Source: Aurifilum marmelostoma
Lineage: Eukaryota > Ascomycota > Sordariomycetes > Diaporthales > Cryphonectriaceae
Assembly (NCBI GenBank): GCA_027559495.1
Contig: JAMXSV010000028.1
Coordinates: 434,001-498,000 of the forward strand
Direction of reading: 5' to 3'
DNA length: 64,000 nt
In this document: one piece after another, positions 45,786 to 58,449 of the stretch
How the letters are laid out: each line of letters begins with the position of its first letter
How positions within the stretch are numbered: the stretch's first letter is position 1
Notes under the pieces: model-generated
Seen by the model: only the letters and a program-made list of their open reading frames with translations
What the model was told of the DNA's origin: nothing
Databases searched by the model: none
Program-made: the position numbers and the translations under genes

Positions 45786-47815
45786 CAGTCCTCACAGATA
45801 TGACAGCGCTGTGCGTGTCGACTTTGGAGGACTTGGAGAATCCGAGGCACGGGCGGTCACCACAGTACTATTACATATCAAGGTAAACATCGCTGCGACA
45901 GACGTTATTATATAGAAGAGGAACATGCAATATAAGTTTTACAGGAATATGTCTTACCAGTCCTAATACAGCAGCACCATCTAGCCCTGGCGTCCTTGAA
46001 CCAGATGTCTATCAACCTCGAGATGCACCTCAGGTCGCCTTGCATTCTGCTTGTCGAATAGTGATCCAAGGATAAAGTCACGCCGGAATCTAGTTTTTCT
46101 GAATCTGCAGGCTGGTGCACAACGCCAATGAGAACACACTCCCTGGGCATGGCTGTGTTCTGATTTGTGACAGTTGCATCTCTAGCGCCAGCAACTAATT
46201 ATGCAACCAACCGTTGCGAGGCGCAAGAGCAGGCAGATGCAGGCTGAGGGCTCATTTCTACGTGGCTCCAGTAAGACCCGGTGAAAGGTGGACTTGTATT
46301 ATGTAGCATTGAACTCATGCACGTTTTTAGCGAAGGCAACCACACTCATAGAGATGGGCTCCGTTGGCAGACAATGATTCGAGATTCATGTGCATGATCG
46401 ATCAGGTCATCCACATGTTCCAGGAGGAGGCCTTCGGGCTGCGTGTCGGGAGGATAATGCCAGAACATGTGTGGGGGATGAGAAAATGAAAATGAGAGAG
46501 ACATCTGAGCAGGACGGACAGTGGTAGGCAAATGGTTGATATATCTGTGTAACGACCTTATAATGTTATGCAATCGGTTATGGGAATCCTGCAAGGCCCG
46601 ACGGAGACCGCTGAAGAGACAACACGGGACAATGACCATCAGAGCTAAGCCACCACCACACAGGTCCACACATGAGTGGAATATTAAGAAATGGATACAG
46701 TCTCGGTCTGACTTGTGTACTTCCTCCCACTACATTGGTGCGTCTGCTTCGTGCAGGTGTCGCACATATGAATGTTGATCAACACGGCACTTTTTTCAGG
46801 CTGGGCACTGGGTAATAGAATAAGCTTATCTAAAATCTGTCCCAGTCGCTGCAACGTAGGTCGATGCTAATCTCTGTTCAGTCCTTGACAGGTGAACTAA
46901 ATGAATAATAAAACAGGGAAGCCCAGGACGACTGAATTCTCAGCACAAGTGCACGTTGCGAGAGGTGGCAGAATGATAATGTTCAAAAATTCTCACAAAA
47001 CATTCCCCACACACAAGTCACGTATCCTATATCACGCATTCTATAATTGAGATGAAGCTCGGCCATGTTCACGAGTGCCCGAATGCCGAAGGGGCGACCA
47101 GTACCCAGGAGAACGAACACTGCGTCATCAAGCCGAGCTCGTACTTCATTATCAGCAATCGATGCGACGTCACAGCGGAACCGTTTCGTCTTTCCCGCAC
47201 CAGGGCGGGGACTCAGGCTCAGGGTCCCTGGCACTGGCCGATTTCGTTTCCGCCCTCTCTGATGTCCTTTCTCTCGACAAGAAACGGGGGGCGACCTTGG
47301 ACCTGGTCCCTTCCATCACTTCGAGTCAAGAGTGGATGCGAGGCACCGAGGCAATCGATCCCTTCCCGACGACGGACGGAAAAGACCCGCCGTGCTGGAG
47401 CCTTCCCGCGCGGACCCACGCCGTGAAGAGTTTTGAGCAGCCAATAAAGGGGTAGGCGGCGTCTGCTGTTGCTATTGCGGAAATTTCCATGTAAAAAATT
47501 GGAATCTTGTTATCTACTTCGAGACAAGGCAGTGAGGAAAAAGAGAGCACGCAAGGCGGGCCCCTTGGGGGTCGTGATTGATAAGCATCGCAGAAAGTAG
47601 AAGAATTCATGTCGTGTAAATGTTATAAAGTAGATATATGTGTGCATTGAGAGCAGTTCTTGAGAGACCCGTGAATGATATATCTGGTGAGAACCTCTCA
47701 CCTCACATTGTAATTGGTCTCAAGAAGTTGAACTCGTTTATCTCTTCTCTTTGATAGTATTCGCCTCTCAGATACTTCACTTCTCAGCACACGTAACAAG
47801 CCGCAACGATACACA
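45786..47815. other. Intergenic region upstream of alcohol dehydrogenase
   Basis: About 2 kb. A minus-strand frame at 46983-47234 (containing DNEVRARLDDAVFVLLGTG) is coding-like in composition but unrecognised and isolated. The final 100 bases, with TCTCTTCT tracts and an A/C-rich leader, are the promoter and 5' UTR of the next gene. Confidence 0.4.
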
Positions 47816-49086
47816 ATGGGCAGCACAACCGCCGATTACAAGTTCGAGGGCTGGGTGGCCAACGATGACTCTGCCATCCAAGGAAAGATGAACTGGCAGG
47901 AGATCCAGCCAAAGGCATTCGAGGAGACGGACATCGACATCAAGGTGACGCACTGTGGCATGTGCGGCTCTGATTTACACTTTCTGAGCAACGGCTGGGT
48001 AAGTTCAGAACCCACAAGGTTGAGATACGAAAAAGGCGTAATTAGTCCTTTTACTCGATGAAACAAAAGTAATATTGAAATAAGACTTTTTCACCATAGG
48101 GTGCGAGCAACTGGCCTCTCACGGTCGGACACGAGATTGTCGGAGTCGCGGTCCGTGTGGGATCCAAGGCCGAGAACGGCATCAAGGTCGGCGACCGCGT
48201 CGGCGTGGGTGCCCAGGGCGACTCCTGCCTGGGCCGGTTCGGGAAGTGCCACGAGTGCGAAGACGGCGAGGAGAACTACTGCGACAAGATCGTCTGGGCG
48301 TACAACTCGCCCCATTTCAACGGCGACATCAACACAGGCGGCTATGCGACCTACCACCGGTCGCCGAGCCACTTTGTCGTCAAGATCCCTGACGGCCTCG
48401 AGTCGAGCCAGGCGGCCCCCATGCTGTGTGGCGGCGCTACCATGTTCAGGCCGCTGAAGGTGCATGGGGTCAAGCCCGGCATGTCGGTCGGTATTGTTGG
48501 TGTCGGCGGCCTTGGTCACTACGGCGTGCTGTTTGCAAAGGGCATGGGTGCCAGGGCTGTCGGTATCTCCAGGAAGGAGGGCAAGAGACAGGAGGTCATG
48601 AGCCTGGGCGCAGACGACTACATCGCGACTGCCGACGAGGAGGGCTGGGAGAAGAAGCACGCACGGAGCCTGGATCTGATCATCTCCACCGTGGCATCTA
48701 GCAAGGTAAGCTGCGCTTGTGTACTTCACTCACTGCGCTGGAGCTTGTGAGATCCCGGCCTGAAGCTAATCGCGTTGACCTTGCTCTAGGTCCCTGTTGC
48801 TTCGTACCTGTCGCTGCTCAAGAAGGGCGGCAGTCTGGTGCAGGTCGGACTGCCCGACGATGGCCCTTTCCAGATCCCAGGAGCCGCCATTGTTCACGGG
48901 CGGACCAACTTTGAGGGTTCCCTGGTCGGATCGCCTCAAGACCTGCGGGACATGCTCGAGTTCGTCACCGAGAAGAAGATCCGTGGTCTTGTCCAGGAAC
49001 GCCCAATGAAGGATGCCAACAAGGCTGTTGTGGACCTGGAGGATGGCAAGGCTCGTTACCGTTATGTTCTGGTCAACGAGGCTTGA
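47816..49086 (+). CDS. NADP-dependent zinc alcohol dehydrogenase (ADH6/cinnamyl-alcohol type)
   Basis: Three exons: 47816-47998, 48100-48705 and 48790-49086, 361 residues. Splices preserve SNGW|GASNWPLTVGHE and ASSK|VPVASYL. Seen: catalytic-zinc ligands Cys47 in THCGMCGSDLH and His72/Glu73 in VGHEIVG, and a structural-zinc loop with four Cys in SCLGRFGKCHECEDGEENYC. The Rossmann motif is GIVGVGGLGHYG, followed by SRKEGKRQE, whose Ser/Arg/Lys suits NADPH. Known for the family: broad reduction of aliphatic and aromatic aldehydes (cinnamaldehyde, vanillin, furfural) to alcohols; cytosolic. Length matches yeast ADH6 (360). The divergent or convergent neighbours do not suggest a pathway. Confidence 0.93.
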
Positions 49087-49578
49087 GAGGGTGTTGTGTG
49101 TGAAAGAGGCCGTATCTCAACGACCAACGCATTAGTAAGGAGTTTGATGAAAGGATTGTATTATAGGCTCTAGACCATAGAACTTACCATAGTAGGTTCC
49201 CTGCCAACTTGTACATGTTGGAGTATGATCGTCACATAAATTTTCGACAAATCCATGAAACTTGCGGAAATTCTCGTGCAACGCCTTGTCCGTGAATGAT
49301 AATTACAGGACGGATGCTTTGTTGAACCTCACAAGGTTGAGGACGACTCTGTAGCTCAGACGTGGCTTGTCCGAGCATATGGCCTTTAAGCGAAATTTCC
49401 CGCAAAGTTCTTGTTTTCAATTTTTTTATTACTTTCTGATGAAGATTTACATCCATAACTATAATATAAACCTAAAGGACGTCTCGATCCGAAGCGCCAA
49501 CGGCATTAACCCTGTACCGACTTGATCGGATCTATCCTCTTGGTTGGTGGGCTGAGCTGCTGGGTTTTTTCAATCTAG
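49087..49578. other. Convergent intergenic region
   Basis: About 490 bases between two stop codons, AT-rich, with T-runs near 49421; no gene seen. Confidence 0.5.
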
Positions 49579-50168
49579 TTATCCAATTGGTGTCTCCTCG
49601 TCAGCATGGCATTCATTCATCAGGTCCGTGGTTGTTTCTGATAGACGCAAGTTCATGCAACCCACCTTCTCCCTGTTTACGGGATGGTTCAGGGCGTCGT
49701 GAGGCAGATCTGATTCGACGTCCTCGTGCCTTGTGGTCACCACCTTGTCGATCCCCTGCAGCTGCCCGCCCATGCGACCTGCGGCGCGCTTATTGTCCTC
49801 GACATGGATGTGCTTGGTGTGGAGACCTTTCTGGGCGTCGTGGTCGTTGTGGGCAACCTTGTCGTGGCCACTGCTGAGGAGGTAGAGGCTGCCGGGGACA
49901 ATCACGGCCGCGGCTCCAAGTAGACTGTTGGGGAAAGTGGGAAAGGATACATGCATTAGTATTGCGATTGTCTTTGGGATAGGAAAAAGGATAAGGGGCA
50001 TAAGCTTTCTCGAGGTAGCAAGAGTACGAACATGGGGAGCCCTCCAATTCCTTGACTTTTGGGCGTAGGTCCCTCTGAAGTGTGTGAGGCAAAGGATCTT
50101 CGGGCCGCGGAGGTGAGAGGCTGGCGAGCGATTCTCTGACGGAGCAGGGCGGAACGGATGGCGGACAT
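49579..50168 (-). CDS. Small mitochondrial single-pass membrane protein
   Basis: Minus strand: exon 1 50168-50032, exon 2 49924-49579. The frame-preserving donor is GTTCGT at 50031, less usual than GTAAGT; the acceptor is CCCCAACAG. Seen: an N-terminal Arg/Ser/Ala presequence (SAIRSALLRQRIARQPLTSA) typical of mitochondrial import, a hydrophobic segment (LLGAAAVIVPGSLYLLSS), and a hydrophilic tail rich in Asp, His and Lys (KVVTTRHEDVESDLPHDALN). I recognise this as a common arrangement of unnamed fungal mitochondrial proteins but know no function. The C-terminus is uncertain: a consensus donor (GAGAAG|GTGGGT, near 49673) with acceptor TATCAG could remove sequence and give a slightly shorter end. 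Confidence 0.65.
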
Positions 50169-51488
50169 GGCGTTTGTTCTTGTGTGTATCACGATTCTTT
50201 AGGGGATTCAAGATGTGTTTACTTGGTCATAGAAGCGAGACGAGAGAAAAAAAGACGAGAAGCCTTGTAACATTTCATGAATTAATTTAATATTCTGAAG
50301 ATTCGAGGGTCCTCGACGAAGACGTTGGTCGTGTACGTCAGAGATGTCTTCTATGGGTCCTTGACTAGCAACTTTGCGCGCTAAGACATCGTCATTGATA
50401 CTCATCGCTAGTGAGGCTGGATCTGGGGCTTGTGAACGGGAATCCATCTTGTCAAGATGTCTTAGGTAAGGAGACGGCTCAGAGGGCTTCATGTCTTGGT
50501 GTAAATCTGGAGACAAGCATGTTATCAGTTGCCCTGGGATCACCATGGGATGTACCCAGCTGGCTTTCGTACTCTGGACGAGGAGCGAGTCAAGCTGTTA
50601 TTTATGAATGGTTAACAGTTACATGCTTTCTAGTCCTGCGTGTTGCATTGCGTCGGAGATTTACACGACAGATCAATCCTCAGGATGACAGGATATTATT
50701 ATATCATACAGTCGTACATGGATATTACCAGCGCTGGACCTTTACTTGGCGTTAATTAATATACAATATGTGCCTGATATAATCAAGTGATGTTGCCTCT
50801 TTCGAGTCAAGATGATGCTCGACGACAGTCAACAGCTTGGTGTTGTTTCAACCCGAAATCACCCCTTGGATCTGACGCAGTGTCATTGGCAAAGCGCAGC
50901 AAAAGTCTGAATCTCCTTCGGTGATCCAATCGCATCGGAACTCACCTCCTCCGACGTTAATGTTTGGCCTGGTCGCCATAGCCCTCTCCTCCTCTCTCTA
51001 GTGTGTGGTGGGACTGTGCGCAAGATTCGGCCTAGGCTGTTTGATGCAGATCGATCAGGGAAAAGCCTAATGTCGGGTGGCCTCTTTGGGAAAACAAAAT
51101 GATTCGGTTGTTCGTGTTTCGTGCCTTAAATCCTGTAACCGGGGCACGTGTAAGAAATGGGACGGGCGGCAAACTAACCTTGTTTCTGGTGTACATGCGA
51201 CACAGATTGTCTGCGACACAGAACTCCTGCGCAAGCGACCCCGATTAGGAAGGCAAGAAGACGAGGGCAGGTATAGAGAAGATGAATGGGAAAAATGGAG
51301 AAAGAAAAAGTCAAAGAGAAAATTAATATCAATATAGAGTTCACTTTCCTGCCTCCCTCTTTTCCCTGCTGGCTATTCTTAGGTGCACCTCATTTCCTCG
51401 ACTTTCCTCCTCCTCCTCCTCCGCCCCCCTCCCGCTTCTCCTTCGCATATACACATGTGAGCTCATCTCGCTGGTCGAATTAGCAAAC
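50169..51488. other. Intergenic region between mitochondrial protein and MFS transporter
   Basis: About 1.3 kb, AT-rich in the middle (50580-50800). No supported gene. The last 150 bases are C/T-rich (TCCTCCTCCTCCTCCGCCCCCCTCCC), a pyrimidine tract usual before fungal start sites. Confidence 0.45.
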
Positions 51489-53413
51489 ATGGACAGGTTC
51501 ACAAGCAGAAGAGACGTGAAGACGCGAGACAGCATGGAGGAGATCCTCGTGGAAAACAGGCCCTACAGACAGTCGACCGTCACGCAGGTGGTGGGCACGA
51601 CCCAGCTGTTCGATGGCGGCCAGATGCGATGCGTGCCCATGCCCACGCCGAACCCAAAGGATCCCCTCAACCTGCCCGCGTGGCGCAAGTGGGCGGCCAT
51701 CGTCACTCTGTCGCTGTTTGGAGCCCTCGCCCTCTCGGCAGAGGCCATCGTCGGCGCCCTGGTCCCCATCTTTGTCCTCGAGTATGCCGGCATCGACCCC
51801 AAGATCCTCGGCTCCATCGACCTCAGCACGCTCAACTTTAGCACTCCGGATGGCAAGCATGCAGACCCTATCCAGCTGCTGTCGAGCCTCGGGGGCCCGC
51901 CGATCTCCAAGGTCGACCTGATCTCCACGCTGCCCATCCTCGTCAACGGCATAGCATCCTACATCCTGGTGCCTCTGTCCATTGCATGGGGCCGGCGTCC
52001 CATCATCCTCCTGGCCGGGGTCATGGCATGGGCTGGAGGTCTCTGGGCTGGCTTCAGCCAGAGCCTCAACAGCCACATCGCAGCAAGAGTCTTCCAGGGG
52101 TTCGGAGCTGGTGCTGTGGAGGCCCTCATCCCCCTGATCCTGCAGGACATGCTGTTCATCAACCAGAGGAACAAGGCATTCTCTCTCGTCAGCGCTGGTC
52201 AGGGCCTCTTCATCGTCTCTATCGGTCTGACGAGCCCTCTGATTATTGTCAATCTGAGCTGGCGCTGGATCTACTACATCACCGCAGGGATGGGAATCAT
52301 TGTGTGGATCGCCATGATCTTTCTTGTCCCTGAGACGAGGTGGATTCGCTCCCAGGAAGAACTAGGTACGTTATATCTTGCTCGTAATCTGTGATTATAT
52401 GCAGAGATGACAGATAATCACCGTGTTCCCGACGAACAACGAGCTGACTGGGTCGGACAGCCGGCAAGGAATTGTATCCCCTCCGCCCAGGCGAGAACCG
52501 ACCACGGCTGGACTACGCAAAGTACGGCTACCGCTCCAACAAGGATGACTTTGGTGTCTTCGCCGTCAAGACGGAGTGGAAGCTCTGCAGAAAGTCCATC
52601 ATGGAGACCATCAAGGCCACCTTCTTCCCCAACGTGCTCTGGGTGATCGCCCTGAACTCGGTCTTTGTCGGCTCTCTGTCGGCCACCACGCAGAACGCCG
52701 CCGCCATCGTCCTCAGCCTGAAGCTCAGCTTCAACCAGCTGGGCCTGGTCGTGCTGCCCATCGTCGCCGCGACCCCCTTTGTGTGGCTGTTTGGGGGCTA
52801 CTTTGCCGACAAGATCTCAAACTACCGCGCAAGGAGGAACGGCGGGCAGAGGGAGCCCGAGTCTCACCTCATCAGCCTCGCGTTCCCCCCTGGTCGCTGG
52901 CATAGTGGGGCCGCTCTTGTTTGGATATGCAGGCGAGCATACGGACGAGAGACCTCTGGCATTCCTTCTCGTGGGATTCTTCCTGATCGGCTTTGGCGGG
53001 TTGACAATGAACACGCTTGTGAGCGTTTATCTGGTCGAGAGTTATCCTAATTACGCTGGGTATGTACAAACCACCACCATTTCATGGGGCCAGCCGTCAT
53101 CAGTCATCTAACAACCCATCTTCTCAGGCCTGTCCTCGTGACTATGTCTTCGTTCCGTCTCATCGCCGGATTCCTGATCAGCTTCAAGTCGGCCGACTGG
53201 ATCCTGGACATTGGCTTCCTCAAGACGTTTGGCATCTACAGCGGCATCATGGCCCTGTTCAGCCTCATGCTTCCGATCGTATACAGATACGGCAAACGCA
53301 TGCGTCTGTGGAGTGCCGGTCAATTCAAGGCCTCGTCTTCTGAAGACTCTGACGCCAAGAGCATGAAGAGCCTCGAGCTGGAAAACAAGGATTGGTCCTC
53401 AGAAGATGCGTAA
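51489..53413 (+). CDS. MFS transporter (drug:H+ antiporter-like); one extra base in exon 2
   Basis: Three exons: 51489-52365, 52461-53059 and 53128-53413. Seen: a hydrophilic N-terminus ending PNPKDPLNLPAWRKW, about 12 hydrophobic segments, the MFS loop SIAWGRRPIILLAGV after helix 2, and ARVFQGFGAGAVEALIPLIL around helix 4. In exon 2, a run of six C (52885-52890) throws the frame. With five C the text reads HLISLAFPLVAGIVGPLLFG and the whole gene becomes 586 residues, in phase through the last splice (NYAG|PVLVTM). With six C translation would stop early and lose the last four helices. Known: such transporters export drugs, polyamines or metabolites across the plasma membrane; the substrate is not readable. 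The start is the first ATG following the pyrimidine tract. Confidence 0.85.
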
Positions 53414-55061
53414 TTCTTGTATTACTACTGCAAAGAACCACCTCCCGTTCCCTCTGGAAAGAAAGGTGTCATGTACAGTATGATATTCAATGATTGTTCA
53501 TCATGAAAGTCTGCAAGACATTTCACGTTATTGGGTGGTATGCATACAACACAATTCTGCTTGATCATGGCGCTATGGAATCAGGATAAAGTAATTTAAT
53601 ATGCAATGCGATCACCACGTGTGTGGTTGATATTGGGTTTTTGAAGACTTGAAACCAAACTCCGTGAACAGTGATCCATCAACTAATAATCAACTGAGCC
53701 TTTGCCCCCGTATTGACATCCTCCTTAAGACTGTAGTTGCGACTTTTTCTTGAATTCGATAATCAGTGACAAATCAGCGCCTTTTGACTGCTGGATATGG
53801 TAGTAATTATGTGATGGTATTTATGAATGCAAGTCAATTGCAAATGTTTACCTCTTGTCTATTCCTATTCTATACCTCATGATTGTTCCCATGCCTCCCG
53901 ATCCCCCGGTGGTCCCGCTATCTTGCAGTAGGGGACGCCCCGTGGCACACGAATGGGCACCAATGCATGGCACCTACACATTAGAACCAATGGCAGTACA
54001 TACATAGCATTGGTATGGAGCGCAAACCGCGGCACCCGCAGCAAGAGGAGTCGACTACTGCGAGCCTCGGAAGATTTCTCTGACCTGCCAACACTCTACC
54101 CCATCTCCACCGACCTAACATCCCATGGCGATGCTGGGTGTGATCATGTTTGCTGTCTTGAAACCACTTATGCGAGCGATAAAGTCTCTCCCTGGGGGGT
54201 TCTTCCGCCGGAGCCGACCTGTGGCCCCCGCCAGCCCTGCCGGAGGCGGGAGATGGCGAACTTTGCCCCGTCTGGTCTGTGGCAAGTGGGGAAAAGAGAA
54301 GAAAAGAAAACACGACAAAACCCACCGCCTCGCGGGCACTGGAGCCACGATGGCTTCTTGAGTGGAGACTCTCGAGAGCCATGGACCAACCCAGATGCAT
54401 AGACACGACCAGAAAGGTCGATTGGGGACTGGCGCCGTGTACCCCGGTGGGGACCCCCTCAGGCCATGCTGGCCAGTCGTTGGTCCTGCGGAAGCCCCCG
54501 TCGCAGTTGCGGTGAACTGGCGTGTGGCTTGCGGGCGCCCATCCAGCCCCCCGGCCAAGCAGAAGGGACCCCTTGTTCTCTGTCGACGACATGCGGTCTC
54601 GAGATGGGGTAAACGTTTGGCGGAACGGATCCTTTTTCTTTCTGTTTCCTTCTGTGACTTTGCGTGTAAGTATATATGGGCTGATGATCTGTTTGATGGA
54701 TTCGAGCACGGGTCTTCTCCTCTCTTGTTCTTTTTTTTTTCTTCTTCTTTTTTTCCTTCCACGGCAATGATGCTTCCCAAGAGTCGGAAATTGCCAGATT
54801 GCATTGTTACATCCGGAGTCCTGGACTAGATCAAAGAGGCAGGGCCCTTTCATACGCGACTGGTCGTGACCGACAAGACACGCACTGCACTGCACTTTAT
54901 TGTTTTGCTCTTAACTTTGTTTCCCCTCTCTTCAACCTTCCAAGAGAACATACGGTTGGAGCCAATCGTCCGACTCATTCTTGCCTATCACCATCAGCAC
55001 ATAAACACACACACGCACACACATAAGGGACATACACAAGTCTCGAGCACGCCGACGAACA
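53414..55061. other. Intergenic region with promoter of small membrane protein
   Basis: About 1.6 kb. The first 450 bases are AT-rich. A long minus-strand frame (53981-54895) is discounted below. Just before 55062 is an AC-rich leader (ACACACGCACACACATAAG). Confidence 0.4.
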
Positions 55062-55481
55062 ATGTCTAGCATCATTGCCGTCAGCGTGAGCCTCATCGGC
55101 CTCTCGGCCGTCGTCTTCACGCTGGCCATATTCGTGGAGCTCATCGTCTCCTTCCCTGCCATGTTGAGCAGCAACTCCCAGGCCTACGTGCAGCAGCAGC
55201 GCAAGATTTACAACATCAGCAGCAGCAGCAGCAGCAGTGCCAGCCAGGATGCCGCCACGGCCCTTTTGGAGGCGGAGCAGGTTGATGATGACGATGCGGA
55301 CAGGTGGATCGACGTGGCGGATGAGGAGGCAGGTGATTGCAGTTCCAAGACAGATGTGGTCGCCAAAGGCACGAGGGGCGCGACGACTGTTAGCTGGAGG
55401 AGGGAGCAGCCGATCACCAGGGGACGCACGCTGAGGAGACAGCCGAGAAGGCACAGCGCGAGGACGGCTCTTCGCGTGTAG
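55062..55481 (+). CDS. Small single-pass membrane protein with Ser tract
   Basis: 139 residues, no intron. Seen: one long N-terminal hydrophobic segment (AVSVSLIGLSAVVFTLAIFVELIV, about residues 6-29), so likely a signal anchor. A Gln/Ser region with seven to eight consecutive Ser (AGC codons), an acidic stretch (VDDDDADRW) and a basic, Arg-rich C-terminus follow. Not recognised; the hydrophobic segment and the AC-rich leader before ATG 55062 support it as a gene. The tail is probably cytosolic or lumenal and disordered. It could be a lineage-specific protein. Confidence 0.5.
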   Translation: MSSIIAVSVSLIGLSAVVFTLAIFVELIVSFPAMLSSNSQAYVQQQRKIYNISSSSSSSASQDAATALLEAEQVDDDDADRWIDVADEEAGDCSSKTDVVAKGTRGATTVSWRREQPITRGRTLRRQPRRHSARTALRV

Positions 55482-57330
55482 GGCCCTGGACAAATCCTCT
55501 TCACGACATCAAGAATGGTGCACTGCAGCAACGGATGGGAGTCATGTGCGCAATTTGCAAATTTCAGGCGCTGGGGGGAAATGGTCAACAAGGAGCGGCA
55601 CTTTTGTTTTCTGGAGCGGAGATGATTTGATGATAGATGAGATGGCATGGTCCATCCACTTCGTGGCGCAAAGTAAATGAAACAGACACATGGGCGAAGG
55701 AGAAAGTAAAAAGGAGCGGTGAATTTCATGGCTAAGCTTGAGGACAGGAAAATAGGCAGGGAAAAAGAAAAGAAGTCTTTGAAGAATCACGACAATGCAC
55801 ACACGACTGCAACAAGATATTCTTTGTTAAATATTCCAACATCATTATTCCCACGCTGCTCGCAAGCTTTCTCCTTTGTATCACAGGTGGCACAGTGAAT
55901 GTGTCTAGGCAAATAGTCCTCAGAGCTGAAGAGAATTAGAATTTTATTCAATATGCCTAGTTATGGATATCTGTATTATTTGCAAGTGATAAGTATGTAC
56001 CGCATCTTGAGAGATCATCTTTACGCAAGAGCCATGATTCACAACATTCAGTCGGACAATCTGCAGACCAGTGATGTGATCAAGCACACAAGTCAAAGAC
56101 CACCTAGCGGTCAGCTTGTCCCCTCTGATCTTTTGTTTTTACGTCATCCACAATCATGCCACGCTGCACAGCCGTTTTGACTTGAACAGTGCGCTGGTGA
56201 GTTGGCCATGCACATGGGGTCAGTCTCCACCCTTCTTCGCAGACATGGACGGGTATGTAGTCCCAAGGACCTGCCCCGAGATGACTCTTCTCAGGTGCTA
56301 TCCTGTGGGCCGAGTCCGTTCTTAGACTTTCCGTGTTATGGGTCCTATCTCCAGCGGTAGTGGATGGAATGATGGAACTCTAGATCAGCCATGGCTGCAG
56401 GCGAGTTGGGTGAAGGACCTTGGAAGCAAGCTACGCGTGTCCAACCTGATTGAAGAAGACAAAAGCCTCATGACTCGGTTATGGAACAACAGCTTCTGGT
56501 GCACTGGAATAATAAGATGATGAGGAGAAGCTCGAAGCCAATCATTGGGTCTTGAGTATGATTGAGATATATTGTCAAGTCGAGGCCTCTGGACTCATTG
56601 TCGGTACCATGAGGCTGATACTCCGCTGTGTGAGCAGATGCAGCTAGCTGATGTGACAAGTTTCCATCTCCATAGAGGATGCCGCAGCTGTCTGAATGCT
56701 GCAGATGCTCCTTGCTGGAGACAGATGTTGCCTCTCACCAGCACTTGTGTCATCTCCTTGAGAGGCAATATGAAGACCTGAATAAGGCAGGATGCCGATG
56801 CTCTGCAGGTGATTTTCAATGCACCTGCATGCCATGCCCCTCCCTGGGCGGATGGTCCTTTATGTAAGAGACTGAGAATGATGCAGTCCCTCAAAGGAAT
56901 GCTCCTGCCTATCTCCAGAGCAAGAAGTATCACCTCGTGAAAAGTAACGCTCCATGTCATTTCATACAGTGAATTGCTATTGCACTTGGTTGGCATTTAG
57001 TATCACATTCAACATGATTCGTTGTCTTGGTCACAACCAAGGGGATTGTCATTGCGTATCACAAAGGGACGAGAGCCGGTATGGTAGCCGGTCGGACTCT
57101 GAGGCCGTAGCTCGACTGATGACATTTCAGAGCGAGCTAGTTTGACGAGCGAGATCGTCAAGGATTCAATTCTGAATCAAACTTCCGTGAAAACCCTTTC
57201 CATCAGAAACTTCCAGATCAAATGCCACGCCATGTCCCAATGTCAAAAAAGCACTCAGAAACTCCTTTTGGTGATATCGTGCTGGTCTTGTCCACAAGAC
57301 CAATCCCTGCTTGACTCGAGGGTGTCCCAT
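55482..57330. other. Intergenic region downstream of RPL11
   Basis: About 1.8 kb of moderately AT-rich sequence; no supported gene or splice chain seen. Confidence 0.45.
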
Positions 57331-58017
57331 TTATCGGACAACAGCGTCGAAGCGCTGCTTGAACCAGCGGACGGTGTCGTCGCGGGTGATGCGGTGAGAG
57401 GCACCGATGCGGCCCTTGGCGCGGCGGCGGCGAACAACGCGCTCACCGGGGCGGGTCATGCAGCAGTAGAAGTCCATGCCGTAGATACCGATACCGGGGT
57501 CGTACTTGATGCCGAGATCAATGTGCTCAGAGATACCGAAGCCGAAGTTGCCGGTCTCGCTGAAGTTGCGCTTGCGCAGCTCGTACTCCTTGACCTTCAG
57601 GCCACGCTCGAGGATCTCCTCAGCCTTGGGGCCACGGACGGTGACGTGGACAGCGATCTTCTCGTTACGGCGGATACCGAAGGTACGGACGGTGTAGCGG
57701 GCCTTGCCTGTGAGAGAGGGATACATGTGAGCAGGACTGAACTTTTCTCTCGAGGAAATGCTCTCGGGGGACTGCGGTGTGTCGTTTGGAGGCAAAGGGC
57801 ATCCGGTACATACTGTAGACAGGAGTCTGACCGGACAGCTGCTCAAGCACCTTGGCGGCACGGGTCAGTCTGTCACCAGACTCGCCGACCGAGATGTTCA
57901 GGACGAGCTTCTGGATGCGGAGCTCCCGCATGGGGTTGTTGGCCTTCTCAGACTGTGTTGCCGCCGTTAGTGATTCGCAATCTTGACATTAATTATCAAT
58001 GAGGATATAATTACCAT
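57331..58017 (-). CDS. RPL11: 60S ribosomal protein L11 (uL5)
   Basis: Three exons on the minus strand: 58017-58015 (only the ATG), 57952-57814 and 57707-57331, giving 172 residues, the usual length. Seen: MSEKANNPMRELRIQKLVLN, a splice at TPVYS|KARYTV, then FGIRRNEKIAVHVTVRGPKA, the SEHIDLGIKYDPGIGIYGMD region and a basic C-terminus. Known: binds 5S rRNA with uL18 in the large-subunit central protuberance; cytosolic and essential. The first intron begins directly after ATG (ATG|GTAATT), seen in several fungal ribosomal protein genes. Head-to-head with the SmB gene. Confidence 0.97.
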
Positions 58018-58449
58018 TTTGGCTGGTTGTCGTCAACGGTCCTGATGGAAAAGGATTGACGAGAAGGTTGGCTGTTGCTGTGGGTTGGTTAGTGAAAAAG
58101 GGAAGTAGTAAAAAAAAAAACTGCGGAGGTGGAGGTAACTTGTGGAAAATCGAAAAGTGTGCGACAATAAGACGCTAGTCCAGGGTGGGCATGGTCCTGT
58201 ATGCTGTGGTGGTCTGTGCTTTTCTTGTGCCTGGCAGCTGTGCCACGGCAGGCACTGGGCCTAAACAGCGCGTCAAATTCATCCTTAGAGCAGCCATCAT
58301 TCTAGTCAACACCACTACAAGCTGTCTGCTGGACTTGAAAGCTTCCTGAAAGCTCTCGAGATCGCGACAACCCATAAGAGGTAATTTCTGGCCTCAACAA
58401 GAATTTTTGAAACCAAGACAAGCTACGCCTGTAGCAATTTGTCGCAAAG
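58018..58449. promoter_or_regulatory. Divergent promoter shared by RPL11 and SmB
   Basis: 432 bases between the two start codons, both of which are widely expressed genes. Contains an A-run at 58111-58120 and pyrimidine-rich text toward RPL11. Both leaders must fit within it. Confidence 0.75.

Noticed and set aside
53981..54895. 304-codon minus-strand open frame
   Set aside because: Composition is low-complexity (Lys/Arg runs from a poly-pyrimidine tract, Pro/Gly-rich remainder) with no domain or leader. It overlaps the AC-rich promoter of the gene at 55062.
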